Shown here: positions 9,540 through 17,557 of the stretch, piece by piece
Layout of the letters: each line of letters starts with the position of its first letter
How positions within the stretch are numbered: position 1 is the first letter of the stretch
DNA from: Desulfitibacter alkalitolerans DSM 16504
GTDB taxonomy: Bacteria; Bacillota; DSM-16504; Desulfitibacterales; Desulfitibacteraceae
Assembly (NCBI RefSeq): GCF_000620305.1
Contig: NZ_KK211100.1
Location: 1,135,275-1,199,274 of the forward strand
Length of the DNA stretch: 64,000 bases
Direction: 5' to 3'
Position numbers and translations under genes: made by a program
The notes under the pieces: generated by a model
What the model saw: the letters and a program-made list of their open reading frames with translations, nothing else
The model's database searches: none
Told to the model about the DNA's origin: nothing

Positions 9540-9599
9540 TGTCTGGACCTTCTTCCAGAATTTCCTAAAAGGGGTCAGTCCCCCATCAATAGTCCCCCA

Positions 9600-10205
9600 T
9601 CAATATTCTTTTTCCTTCTTGGCCATCAGCCTATAGTGCAGCAGGTTTCTCTCCACAAAGGGCATAACACAGTATTTGATGAACTCTTCTTTTAATATCT
9701 CATCATTGTCTTTTATTGCTGAGACTAAATGAAGCTGTCTGTAAGCCCTGTGTATCTTTTTTGCACTTTCCAGTATTATTTGAAAGCTTTTTGTAAGAAG
9801 CAGCGCGTCAATATGCCCGTTATCAAAGAAAATCTGAATGGTATTATCCTTTTCAGGGTGCTTATTGTAGCAGACTATTTTTGAAAGCACAACGTAACCC
9901 CATGCCCCATCCTCCCTGGCTATTGGCTTCCTCATCTTAACAGGTACAAGCACTAAATCCTGGTGTAAGGGTATAGGTACTGAAATCTTCCTATCAACAA
10001 GCTTTGAATATTTTGTACGAGCCGTTTCCACATCTACTGTAAAAACCCTTGCCAGGTTTTTAACAACAGTACACATCTTTCTGCTGTCTGTAAGGACCCT
10101 TCCATCATCTAAATGGACCTGCGTCACATTGCCCCCTTCTTCATTATATACGGGGACAAGGCAGTTAATATTCTGCCATATGCCCTCAAAGGATAACCGC
10201 TCCAT
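9600..10205 (-). CDS. Possible ComK-like regulatory protein
   Basis: About 201 residues. Start is ATG at 10205, 8 bp from AGGAGG. The overall layout recalls the competence regulator ComK: an N-terminal strand region (INCLVPVY), a central VPIPLHQDLVLVPVKMRKP block followed by a W-G-Y motif and a polar strand, FDNGH, and a C-terminal helical region ending in basic residues. The resemblance is by eye and weak, so the name is tentative. It lies next to a pilin gene, which would suit a competence link, but no other competence genes are present. If not ComK, I do not recognise it. Confidence 0.4.
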   Translation of the reverse strand: MERLSFEGIWQNINCLVPVYNEEGGNVTQVHLDDGRVLTDSRKMCTVVKNLARVFTVDVETARTKYSKLVDRKISVPIPLHQDLVLVPVKMRKPIAREDGAWGYVVLSKIVCYNKHPEKDNTIQIFFDNGHIDALLLTKSFQIILESAKKIHRAYRQLHLVSAIKDNDEILKEEFIKYCVMPFVERNLLHYRLMAKKEKEY

Positions 10206-10227
10206 ATATCCCACCTCCTATGCTGAA

Positions 10228-10812
10228 CTAATTATAAAACGAACATATGTTTGTTGTCAAGGCAGTTTTTACTTGATTTTCCATATTTATTCTCTCCACC
10301 ACTGCCGGGTAGCCCATGTCCCTCAATGCTTGAGCCGTATTCAAGGCAATATTTTTGTCGAAATATGTTCCCAGCTTTATCTGCCACATCCAGGGAACAT
10401 CCGGGTAAAGAGAGAGCCTCAAATCATCCCAGGGAAATAGCCTTCCTGGACACTTGGTTGCGCTGCCCTTAACTTCTTTATGAAGAAGTATTTTTTCCAG
10501 ATTGATGGAATGCTTAATTTGAAGTTCCTGGAGAAGGATAATAAGGCTATTGATCTGCTCCGGAAAGGGATGACGCTCCTCAAAATTTCCAATAAGGGCT
10601 ACTCCGATACCTCTAAAATTCATCCTGTCGGCTATACAATGGGCCCCTGGGATATCCAGGGGCCTTCCAGTGATGACCTTGCCGTCATTTTCTATAACAT
10701 AGTTATAACCAATATCCCTGAAGCCTTTGCGCAGATGGTTTCTTTTTACATGTCCGGCATCTGCTTCCTCCGCCCCTGTGTGATGGAGTACAATAAATTC
10801 TCTAGGATGCAT
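10228..10812 (-). CDS. N-acetylmuramoyl-L-alanine amidase with SPOR-like tail
   Basis: About 194 residues. The amidase_2/PGRP fold is clear: IVLHHTGAEE (first zinc histidine), GYNYVIENDGKVITGRP, GAHC, GVALIGNF, and the C-terminal zinc pair in LLHKEVKGSATKCPG. A SPOR-like repeat follows (WQIKLGTYFDKNIALNTAQALRDMGYPAVV), which in other proteins binds denuded peptidoglycan. Start is ATG 10812 because homology begins there and GAAGGGTGG lies upstream; a longer start at 10848 is possible. It overlaps the YvrJ gene by 11 bp. It would cut the amide between muramic acid and L-alanine in the cell wall. Confidence 0.85.
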   Translation of the reverse strand: MHPREFIVLHHTGAEEADAGHVKRNHLRKGFRDIGYNYVIENDGKVITGRPLDIPGAHCIADRMNFRGIGVALIGNFEERHPFPEQINSLIILLQELQIKHSINLEKILLHKEVKGSATKCPGRLFPWDDLRLSLYPDVPWMWQIKLGTYFDKNIALNTAQALRDMGYPAVVERINMENQVKTALTTNICSFYN

Positions 10813-10948
10813 TTTTCTCAACCACCCTTCCAAGATTATTAATGGCAACGGTTAATTCATCAAGCTTCTTTTCTACCCTTACCAGGAGATAAATGGCCAC
10901 CACCATGGGAAAGCCAAAATTCCCCACCTGGGTAAAAATCATTTCCAT
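10802..10948 (-). CDS. YvrJ family small membrane protein
   Basis: A 48-residue protein (MEMIFTQVGNFGFPMVVAIY, then LLVRVEKKLDELTVAINNL) with one N-terminal membrane helix and an amphipathic C-terminal helix, matching the YvrJ family. It starts at ATG 10948, five bases after GGGGGTG. Family function is unknown; the pattern is holin-like in general shape. Its neighbours (amidase, DUF2922, DUF1659) recur together in Firmicutes, so the four probably form one unit. Confidence 0.8.
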   Translation of the reverse strand: MEMIFTQVGNFGFPMVVAIYLLVRVEKKLDELTVAINNLGRVVEKNAS

Positions 10949-11101
10949 TTTTTCACCCCCATTTTTATTAAAGAAAACTTGCCTTTCGCCAAGCCTTTTG
11001 GCGCCAGCGAAAGCCTTATATAAAATAGCGGCCCATGTCATGGGTCAAGAGGTCACAAGTTATATTTCAGGCCGCAAACCACAACTAATGTGCAGTTTGG
11101 A

Positions 11102-11176
11102 GAAAAAACAGGGGGTATAAGCCCAAGTTTAAGCTATTTTGATGCTCAATATGTGTGGTGGACCTATCCCCCTGTG
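11102..11176 (-). terminator. Long-loop terminator candidate after DUF2922 gene
   Basis: On the minus strand ACAGGGGG (from 11175) pairs with CCCCCTGT (to 11108) and is followed by TTTTTT. The loop is about 52 nt, so this is a less certain terminator within the DUF1659/DUF2922/YvrJ cluster. Confidence 0.5.
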
Positions 11177-11182
11177 TTCCCT

Positions 11183-11407
11183 TTACTCAGCTACTGAAAA
11201 TTCAGTAACCTCTCTAGCGACAATTCGAGCTCCTGCAATGGCTACCAGGTCACCCCTTGGGGATGTGAACACATCCTCAGCCAGGATAGACTCCATGGCA
11301 TTTCTAACCTCCACATCAGTTAAATCCTCCTTTGGATCATCCAGACCTATAGTTGCTCTGGTGCCAGCTTCATTGAAAAACTGCAGCTCTAATCTTCTTG
11401 TAAGCAT
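11183..11407 (-). CDS. DUF2922 family protein
   Basis: A 74-residue protein beginning MLTRRLELQFFNEAGTRATI, with the DUF2922 pattern of two strands, a D-P-K-E-D-L-T turn, a helix with AMESI, and an ending strand that carries I-V-A-R-E-V. GGGAGGTG sits just before the ATG. It lies 62 bp downstream of the DUF1659 gene and in front of YvrJ and the amidase. The family has no known function. Confidence 0.85.
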   Translation of the reverse strand: MLTRRLELQFFNEAGTRATIGLDDPKEDLTDVEVRNAMESILAEDVFTSPRGDLVAIAGARIVAREVTEFSVAE

Positions 11408-11469
11408 ATTATTTCACCTCCCTTCCTGTCTTCTTGCCTTCGGCTTCATCCATCACATCCAAACCATCA

Positions 11470-11694
11470 TTACTGGGAAATAAGGTCACTTTCGGTAACC
11501 CTTCTAATGGCAGTAACAGGATACTGCTGAAGCTCCCCAAGCTTATCTCCTACATTGTAGACAGCCTCATCTGCTGCCTGGGGCTTTACCCTGTTAAAGC
11601 TTCTAGTGCGAATGATTGGCAGACCCTCATCATCCATCCCTGTTTGTACCATGAGCCTTAACCCTGAGCTTACTACTGAACTAATAACTGGCAT
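11470..11694 (-). CDS. DUF1659 family protein
   Basis: A 74-residue protein (MPVISSVVSSGLRLMVQTGM) with the DUF1659 layout: a strand with L-R-L-M-V-Q-T-G, then RTRSFNRVKPQA and a helix, and a short tail. GAGGTG precedes the start. It is the first gene of the four-gene minus-strand cluster and the likely entry point of transcription. Function unknown. Confidence 0.85.
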   Translation of the reverse strand: MPVISSVVSSGLRLMVQTGMDDEGLPIIRTRSFNRVKPQAADEAVYNVGDKLGELQQYPVTAIRRVTESDLISQ

Positions 11695-12104
11695 TTTTTC
11701 ACCTCCTCTCTGCTGAAGTTATTTACATGATAAACCCATGTGCACAAAAAGAAAAAACCCGACCTGTTGGACGGTTTCGTTGACTTGTTGTTAAGTACAA
11801 GGAAAATATAAAGCCTTGTCCAGCACATATGCTGAGGTTATTTATGAAATTTTAATGCTAATTGTAACTTAAAATTATGTGAGCCAATTCTATATTTTTG
11901 TCAGAATTAAAATGACTAAAATCATTTGTGAAGATTTTGTAGATTTTTTAACTGAAAACTAGGATATTCCAAAACTCTGTAGAAGTTTTATACAAAGTTG
12001 TTATGCAAAAAGAAATTATCAAAACATGTAAAAATTGCAAATAATATTAACTAAACTGTAAACCATAATTACATCTATAGATTAACCATGAAAGGAGAGT
12101 TGCT
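11695..12104. other. AT-rich divergent intergenic region
   Basis: About 410 bp between the DUF1659 gene (minus) and the ferritin-like gene (plus). It is strongly AT-rich beyond 11830. I see no ORF, no convincing hairpin and no repeat, so it probably holds divergent promoters only. Confidence 0.5.
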
Positions 12105-12596
12105 ATGGCTCTTAATAATGAACTGGAGATTCTAAAGCAGGCCATTTTAAATGAATTAGAGGGTTATAACTTTTATCTCCTTGCAGCACAACAGACAAAG
12201 GACGCTGATGCAAGGGAAGCTTTTTCACACTTTGCCAAAGAAGAAGAAAAACACCTTAATTGGTTGAAGGAAATGTACCAATCCATGAGTGAGGATACAG
12301 AAGTCATAACTCCCCCTTCGCTAACAGACCCACCTTCCCCCCATATTTTCTCCTGGTCTAATGCAGGAACAGAAAGGGGTTCCCTGGCTGTATCTGTTTT
12401 TGGCATTGCCATAAACATGGAAAAAGCTGCTGTAGATTTCTATAAAATGGCCGCTGGAACCACTAAACTAGACGCGGCAAAAAAACTGTACTTAACCCTT
12501 GTAAAATGGGAAGAAGAGCACCTTGCAAGTTTTGAAAAGCACTATGATGAATTAAAAGAAGCGTGGTGGCAGAACCAGGGCTTTAGCCCGTCTTAA
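12105..12596 (+). CDS. Ferritin-like (rubrerythrin-type) diiron protein
   Basis: A 163-residue four-helix protein. The diiron ligands fit the rubrerythrin pattern: E in ILNELEGYNFY (about 18), E-x-x-H in KEEEKHLNWL (about 50), E in NMEKAAVDFY (about 108), and EEEHLASF (about 140). There is no C-terminal rubredoxin domain, so it is a short ferritin-like protein rather than a full rubrerythrin. GAAAGGAGAG lies before the ATG. Such proteins are linked to peroxide defence or iron handling in anaerobes. It is alone, with two hairpins beyond its stop. Confidence 0.82.
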   Translation: MALNNELEILKQAILNELEGYNFYLLAAQQTKDADAREAFSHFAKEEEKHLNWLKEMYQSMSEDTEVITPPSLTDPPSPHIFSWSNAGTERGSLAVSVFGIAINMEKAAVDFYKMAAGTTKLDAAKKLYLTLVKWEEEHLASFEKHYDELKEAWWQNQGFSPS

Positions 12597-12618
12597 AATT
12601 TTAATATTAATCACAACT

Positions 12619-12677
12619 CAGGTGTCTTATCTCACCTGTTTGCATACACATCCTCAGGAGCTAATTCTGGGGATGTG
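12619..12677 (+). other. Two hairpins after the ferritin-like gene
   Basis: CAGGTG/CACCTG (12619-12638) and CACATCCTCAG / CTGGGGATGTG (12647-12677). Neither has a T run, so they could be a 3' stability element or part of the leader of the gene at 12851. A short direct repeat TTAGCAAGTGC follows. Confidence 0.45.
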
Positions 12678-12850
12678 CTTGCATTAGCAAGTGCCGTTAG
12701 CAAGTGCATTAGCAAGAGGGGTACCCAGGCAAGTTTACACTCAGATAACAGATTTTTTTAAAATTAAGAAGTATAAAAGAAACAATTGAGAATTTCTCAT
12801 CAATTACCAATTTTGAAAGAAAACTAATAATATGAAAGGTAACAAAGGCA

Positions 12851-15811
12851 ATGAAAAAGCAAAGGGATGCTATGCCAAAAGGTAATAATTCCATGGTTTT
12901 ATATGCTATCTTCATGGTGTCTGTTCTGATCCCTTTACTAATTGTGGGCTTTTTTATAAATAAGATTTTGGACAACTATATTACCAGCAATTATTTAGAA
13001 GCAACCAACCGGGAAATCAAACAAGTTGAAAATGCCTACAACATGTTTTTTAAAAACTACATGGAAAAGGTAGCTTATTTGTCAAAAAATTATTTTGTAA
13101 TGCAGGCAGATGATACCATAACTACTTACATGGATAGAAATGAAGAGGTTTTTATCACCCCATCTCAAAATGGCGGCATTGAAGAAGAAATTTACAGTGT
13201 TTTCAAAAAATTTATAGACACCCATCCTAACCTGGTTTATGTCTATATGGGAACAAAATATGGAGGTTATATACAATGCCCAGAAGGTCCCGTAATGGTC
13301 AATTATGATCCTAGGAAACGTCCTTTTTATATACAGGCACTTGATAGTGGAGATCAGGTAGTAAAAGGCCCTCCCTATGATTGGTTTGGAAACCAGCTGA
13401 TTAGTCTTACAAAGCAGGTAAAAAATGAGCACGGCCAATTCATCGGTGTGGTAGGTGTAGATATTAATCTTCGTGAATTAGCTGTAATGTTATCTGGGAT
13501 TAGCATAGGAGATTCTGGTTTTGTTGTACTAACACAGGATGACGGAACAATAATTGCTGACTCCCGGTATCAATACCTGGTGCTTCAAAACATAAATGAT
13601 TTCTTCCATGGAATTTCATTTAATAATGGCCAGGGTGAAAAGGAAAGCTTCATAAAGATTAATATAAACAATACTGATTACCTGGTTACAAGTTACTCAT
13701 CTTCAGAGCTGGGCATGAAATTTATAGCCTTTATTGAAGAAAGTGAGTTAACCAGCCTTAAAAAAGACATGGTTGCTGAAATGAGTGGTACCGTTTTAGC
13801 CACTTTTTTTGTCATTGCTATAATGCTGTACTTTGCTGTCAAGCATGTAACTAGACCAATAGTCAAGCTGTCCCAATCACTAGACAGATTATCCAGCTAT
13901 GACTTTGCCTTTGAAGATGAAGAATTGCGCAAATACCAAAAAAGAAGAGATGAAATTGGTGTAATTGCCAGGGCTGTTGACAGGATGAAAACAAATATTA
14001 CTGCCTTGATTCAAGACATTAACAATAGTGAAGTCAAATTCCGTGCCTTTGTATCCAATGTGCCCGGCATAGTTTACAGATGCGCCAATGATGCTGACTG
14101 GACCATGGAGTTTATCAGCAACGAAATAGAAAACATATCAGGCTATCCAAGTTCTGATTTCATTAATAATAATGTTCGCTCCTATGCAAGTGTAATTCAT
14201 CCAGAGGATAGTGAAGAGGTTTCCAGGATAGTCCAAAATGCCCTTATGAAAAGAGAATTTTTTAAAACTAACTACAGGCTGCTCAAAAAAGACGGGGGCT
14301 ATATATGGGTCAATGGCAAGGGGCAGGGAATATTTGATTTTCAAAATAGACTCATCTGCATAGATGGGGTTATTATGGATGTTACTGACCAGGTACTTGC
14401 TGAAAAAGAGATCTACAATCAAAAGGCACATTTCCAGGCTTTGTTTACCAACACACTGGATGCCATTGTCTATTTTGATACAAATAGTAACATTTCTAAC
14501 GTCAACTCCCAGTTTGTCCAGATGTTTGGCTATGAATATCATGAGGTTATTGGCAAGAACATAAACAGCATCATAGATCCCTTCAACAAAGCAGCAGATT
14601 ATGCTTCTCCTGAAATTCTCAAGGGCCAGACTATTGAAAGAGAAACCATCAGATACACCAAAAGCGGCAAACCAGTAAACGTCCATCTTAAAGGAAGCCC
14701 TGTATATATTGACGGAGTTATTACCGGTGGTTATATTAGCTACTCAAATATTAACGAGAGAAAGCACTATGAACAAGAGCTCAAATATCTAAGCTTATAT
14801 GATAAGCTCACTGGGGTTTACAACCGTACCTTTTTTGAAGCTGAGATAAAACGTCTTCAAAACAGCCGGCAGTATCCCATTACTATCATGTCAGCAGATA
14901 TAGATGGATTAAAGCTGATAAATGATACCCTGGGACATGACCTTGGCGATGAGCTTTTAAAGGTGTTTGCCAGGATTTTAAAAGAAAACTTACGCTCATG
15001 CGACATTATTTCTAGAGTTGGGGGAGATGAGTTTGTAATTCTCCTTCCAGGCACTAGTGAAACAATATCTGCAAGAATTGCAGGGCGAATTCAGTTTAGT
15101 GAAGCCCAGTACAATAGTGACAACCAGCATTTGCCATTAAGCATTTCCTTAGGAACAACAACTGTTAGTGACAAAAACACATCTCTTTCAGCGGCCCTTA
15201 AAACGGCAGATGATGCCATGTACCGCAGTAAGCTTCGCAAGGGAGCAAGTGCCAAGTCCCAGATACTCAATGCCCTTATGGCCACATTGGGCGAAAGAGA
15301 TTATATTACCGAGGGTCATGCCCAAAGGGTGGGACACTTATGCCTAAAAGTTGGCAGGAAAATAGGACTTTCTTCACACCAATTGGATAACCTGGCTTTG
15401 CTAGCCCAGGTCCACGATCTAGGAAAGGTTGGTATCCCAGATCATATACTATTTAAAAAAGGTCCATTGACACAGGAAGAGTGGGCCATTATGACTCAGC
15501 ATACTGAAAAAGGCTACAGGATTGCATCTTCATCCCCAGATTTACTAAGTGTAGCTGATTTAATATTAAAACATCATGAAAAGTGGGACGGAACAGGCTA
15601 CCCCCTTGGCCTTAGAGGCAAGTCAATACCAATAGAATGTCGTATTTTATCTATAATTGATGCCTTTGACGCCATGACAAATGAACGCCCTTACAGCAGG
15701 GCCAAAACTATAGATGAGGCTTTGCAAGAGATCAGGCGCTGCTCAGGCACCCATTTTGACCCGGAGCTTGTGGAGGTTTTCCTGTCTATTCAAATTGATG
15801 CTTTTGGTTAG
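12851..15811 (+). CDS. Cache-PAS-PAS-GGDEF-HD-GYP cyclic di-GMP protein
   Basis: A 986-residue membrane protein with one helix at about 15-35, an extracellular Cache-type sensor (36-310), a second helix (310-335), HAMP (about 336-390), two PAS domains (about 395-645), GGDEF (650-810) and HD-GYP (815-985). GGDEF is intact, with I-site RSCD five residues before it. The HD-GYP half keeps HDLGKVG (about 855), HHEKWDGTGYP (about 905-916) and the later DAFDAMT. So both synthesis and breakdown of cyclic di-GMP are predicted in one chain. Spacing of the ribosome site is tight at 12851; ATG 12881 is an alternative. Confidence 0.9.
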   Translation: MKKQRDAMPKGNNSMVLYAIFMVSVLIPLLIVGFFINKILDNYITSNYLEATNREIKQVENAYNMFFKNYMEKVAYLSKNYFVMQADDTITTYMDRNEEVFITPSQNGGIEEEIYSVFKKFIDTHPNLVYVYMGTKYGGYIQCPEGPVMVNYDPRKRPFYIQALDSGDQVVKGPPYDWFGNQLISLTKQVKNEHGQFIGVVGVDINLRELAVMLSGISIGDSGFVVLTQDDGTIIADSRYQYLVLQNINDFFHGISFNNGQGEKESFIKININNTDYLVTSYSSSELGMKFIAFIEESELTSLKKDMVAEMSGTVLATFFVIAIMLYFAVKHVTRPIVKLSQSLDRLSSYDFAFEDEELRKYQKRRDEIGVIARAVDRMKTNITALIQDINNSEVKFRAFVSNVPGIVYRCANDADWTMEFISNEIENISGYPSSDFINNNVRSYASVIHPEDSEEVSRIVQNALMKREFFKTNYRLLKKDGGYIWVNGKGQGIFDFQNRLICIDGVIMDVTDQVLAEKEIYNQKAHFQALFTNTLDAIVYFDTNSNISNVNSQFVQMFGYEYHEVIGKNINSIIDPFNKAADYASPEILKGQTIERETIRYTKSGKPVNVHLKGSPVYIDGVITGGYISYSNINERKHYEQELKYLSLYDKLTGVYNRTFFEAEIKRLQNSRQYPITIMSADIDGLKLINDTLGHDLGDELLKVFARILKENLRSCDIISRVGGDEFVILLPGTSETISARIAGRIQFSEAQYNSDNQHLPLSISLGTTTVSDKNTSLSAALKTADDAMYRSKLRKGASAKSQILNALMATLGERDYITEGHAQRVGHLCLKVGRKIGLSSHQLDNLALLAQVHDLGKVGIPDHILFKKGPLTQEEWAIMTQHTEKGYRIASSSPDLLSVADLILKHHEKWDGTGYPLGLRGKSIPIECRILSIIDAFDAMTNERPYSRAKTIDEALQEIRRCSGTHFDPELVEVFLSIQIDAFG

Positions 15812-15846
15812 AAGCTGTTTTTATAAAAGTATTGGCCAGCAAATGG

Positions 15847-15932
15847 CCTGAGCGATGCCTGAATGATATCTGAATAATGCCTGAGCGATGTCTGAATGAT
15901 GTCTGAATGATGCCTGAAATATCTGAATAAAC
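15847..15932. repeat. Short tandem repeat, about 11 bp unit
   Basis: Seven or eight imperfect units of the type CCTGAATGATG (variants CTGAGCGATG, CTGAATAATG) stand between the cyclic di-GMP gene and the antitoxin promoter. It is probably a slippage-prone spacer. Confidence 0.75.
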
Positions 15933-15943
15933 GCCTTAATATA

Positions 15944-15973
15944 TTGACAATTGTAGTCTTAATGACTACAATT
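15944..15973 (+). promoter_or_regulatory. Promoter-operator of the Phd/PIN pair
   Basis: TTGACA (15944-15949), a 17-bp spacer and TACAAT (15967-15972) form a near-consensus sigma-A promoter. A palindrome AATTGTAGTC / GACTACAATT (arms 15949-15958 and 15964-15973) lies exactly over the spacer and -10 box, as expected for autorepression by the antitoxin. Confidence 0.85.
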
Positions 15974-16017
15974 AAAATAATACAATTAAAGTAAGTTTTT
16001 ATATTGGGGTGTATGAA

Positions 16018-16302
16018 ATGGAAAAAATCAATATTGGGATTAGAGAAGCTAAAGCTAACCTAAGTAAGCTTATACAGGATGTTCAAGGCGGAAGAGAAAT
16101 TATCATAACAGACAGGGGTGCTCCAGTAGCATATTTAGGCCCGGTTAAAAAAGATAAACTGTCTTTAAAACAACGGCTATCAGAGCTTGAAAAAGCGGGA
16201 ATCATTGAACCACCAAAAAAGAAAATCAAGAATCTGCCGCCTCCCCTTCACCTGCCGGATCAAAAGGCCCAGGTTATTCTCCAGGAGGACCGAGATAGAT
16301 GA
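16018..16302 (+). CDS. Phd/YefM-type antitoxin
   Basis: A 94-residue protein. The N-terminal Phd fold is clear (NIGIREAKANLSKLIQDV, then GREIIITDRGAPVAYLGPV), followed by a flexible, proline-rich C-terminal tail that would wrap the toxin. Start is ATG 16018, six bases from GGGGTG; a GTG at 16009 lacks a site. It overlaps the PIN gene by 4 bp (ATGA). It is expected to bind the palindrome in its own promoter and neutralise the PIN toxin. Confidence 0.88.
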   Translation: MEKINIGIREAKANLSKLIQDVQGGREIIITDRGAPVAYLGPVKKDKLSLKQRLSELEKAGIIEPPKKKIKNLPPPLHLPDQKAQVILQEDRDR

Positions 16303-16736
16303 TGAAGATGATGAAAAGCAGTTCTACCAATATACTATATTGGGATTCATCTGCAATAATTTCTGCACTTTTTAAGGATTGCCATAGTGACCAGGCATTA
16401 GAATATGCCAGTTCAGATGGATTTCACTTTATGTCCACCCTGGCCCTGGCAGAAACCCATGGAGTCATTAGCCGCCTTAAACGGGAAAGAATGTTAGCTG
16501 AAGTTCTGCTAGCTTCAGCCCTTGAATCACTAGAGACAGGTCCATGGCGGCTGATTAACTTATCACCTGATACTATTTTTATAAAAGCATTGGCCAGCAA
16601 ATGGCCTCTTAGGGGAGCAGATCTCTGGCACCTTGCAACTGCTAAAACCTTACAGAAAGACCTGCCTGAGCTTACTGTACTGACATTTGACAATAGGCTG
16701 TATGTGGCTGCTTTAGGGGAGAAACTTGCAGTTTAG
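16299..16736 (+). CDS. PIN-domain (VapC-like) toxin
   Basis: A 145-residue PIN ribonuclease. Four acidic catalytic positions can be seen: D in YWDSSAI, E in ALAETHG, D in RGADLWHLA and D in LTFDNRL. It is the second gene of the antitoxin operon, with ATGA overlap. PIN toxins cleave tRNA or rRNA in characterised cases; the target here is unknown. A strong bidirectional terminator follows. Confidence 0.88.
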   Translation: MMKMMKSSSTNILYWDSSAIISALFKDCHSDQALEYASSDGFHFMSTLALAETHGVISRLKRERMLAEVLLASALESLETGPWRLINLSPDTIFIKALASKWPLRGADLWHLATAKTLQKDLPELTVLTFDNRLYVAALGEKLAV

Positions 16737-16774
16737 TAATGCAGCTTAATAATTTTTAGCAAAATCTTATACAA

Positions 16775-16809
16775 GAAAACAAACCTTCTATCTAAGAAGG
16801 TTTGTTTTC
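16775..16809. terminator. Bidirectional terminator, PIN toxin / tatA
   Basis: A perfect 14-bp stem, GAAAACAAACCTTC with its complement, and a 7-nt loop. It contains the tatA stop codon, so the last codons of tatA are part of the hairpin. Confidence 0.85.
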
Positions 16810-16995
16810 AGCTTCCTTTTTTTCCTTTTCACTTTCATCGCTAGTTATAGAGTTAGCTGCGCTCTTAAATTCTTTTATGCCCCTACCAACAGCCTTGCCA
16901 ACCTCGGGCAGCTTACCTGGTCCGAAGATAATCAAAGCAATTATTAAAATCAAAACTATTTCCCACATTCCAAGAGGACCTATCATACCAAACAT
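16792..16995 (-). CDS. tatA: Sec-independent translocase subunit TatA
   Basis: A 67-residue TatA/E protein: a short N-terminus, one membrane helix (WEIVLILIIALIIF), the hallmark FGPGKLPEVGKAVGRGIKEFK hinge-plus-amphipathic helix (key residues F-G-P-K-L-P), and a charged tail. GGAGG precedes the ATG. It would form the pore of the twin-arginine pathway. No tatC is in the window. Confidence 0.92.
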   Translation of the reverse strand: MFGMIGPLGMWEIVLILIIALIIFGPGKLPEVGKAVGRGIKEFKSAANSITSDESEKEKKEAENKPS

Positions 16996-17035
16996 GTTAT
17001 TTTGCCTCCTTTACAATTTTAGATTATCCCATTGA

Positions 17036-17557
17036 ACACTTGTTTTAAACTGATTCTATATTATTCTTATACTAATTTTACACTAAATGTATTAAAAAGA
17101 TATAGCATTTTTCTTCCTTTTATTACAAAAAACCATACTCAAAACATACCTTTAGCACATGACTATAACTGCCGGACTGCCCTTTTGTATTTGTGTGAAA
17201 TCTTTATGAAAATTTATGAAAATTATACAAAAGTATTGTTTTTTACAGGGCAATAAAATAAAATAGATATCAAAGAAAAATTGTCTTTTCTTATAGCTTT
17301 TATTGTAAAACTTAATATTATTATCCTGATGGGTTGGGTAATAACCTGGCTCAAAGGGAAAAGTTCTTTAAAACCTGACGTATGGGAGTAAATCTTGTTC
17401 GGAGGGAAAGGAGGTTAAGTATTTATGCGGACTTAGTGTGCCTTTTCTGTACCGTCAGAAGGGGCATTTTTGCATTAAGGAGGATTTTGCATGGATATGG
17501 TTTTATAGTTTCTTTAGCTTATTAAAGGCTTGCAGGCCATAGAAAGGGTGTTTTTTC
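17036..17557 (+). promoter_or_regulatory. hydG leader with intrinsic terminator
   Basis: No gene is visible. The last 300 bp look like a transcribed leader. A hairpin TGCCTTTTCTG / CAGAAGGGGCA (17439-17471, two G-U pairs) is followed by TTTTT and resembles an attenuator. Two minimal reading frames have strong ribosome sites: GGAGG then ATG-CGG-ACT-TAG near 17423, and AAGGAGG then ATG-GAT-ATG-GTT-TTA-TAG near 17491. I could not match it to a riboswitch class that I know. Confidence 0.5.
17439..17471 (+). terminator. Terminator or attenuator upstream of hydG
   Basis: An 11-bp stem with wobble pairs and a T5 tail, about 87 bp before the hydG start. No gene ends just before it, so premature termination of the hyd transcript is more likely than ordinary gene termination. 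Confidence 0.6.

Noticed and set aside
10228-11694. Prophage remnant (amidase, holin-like YvrJ)
   Set aside because: The DUF1659/DUF2922/YvrJ/amidase set is a recurring chromosomal cluster in Firmicutes, and no phage structural genes are nearby.
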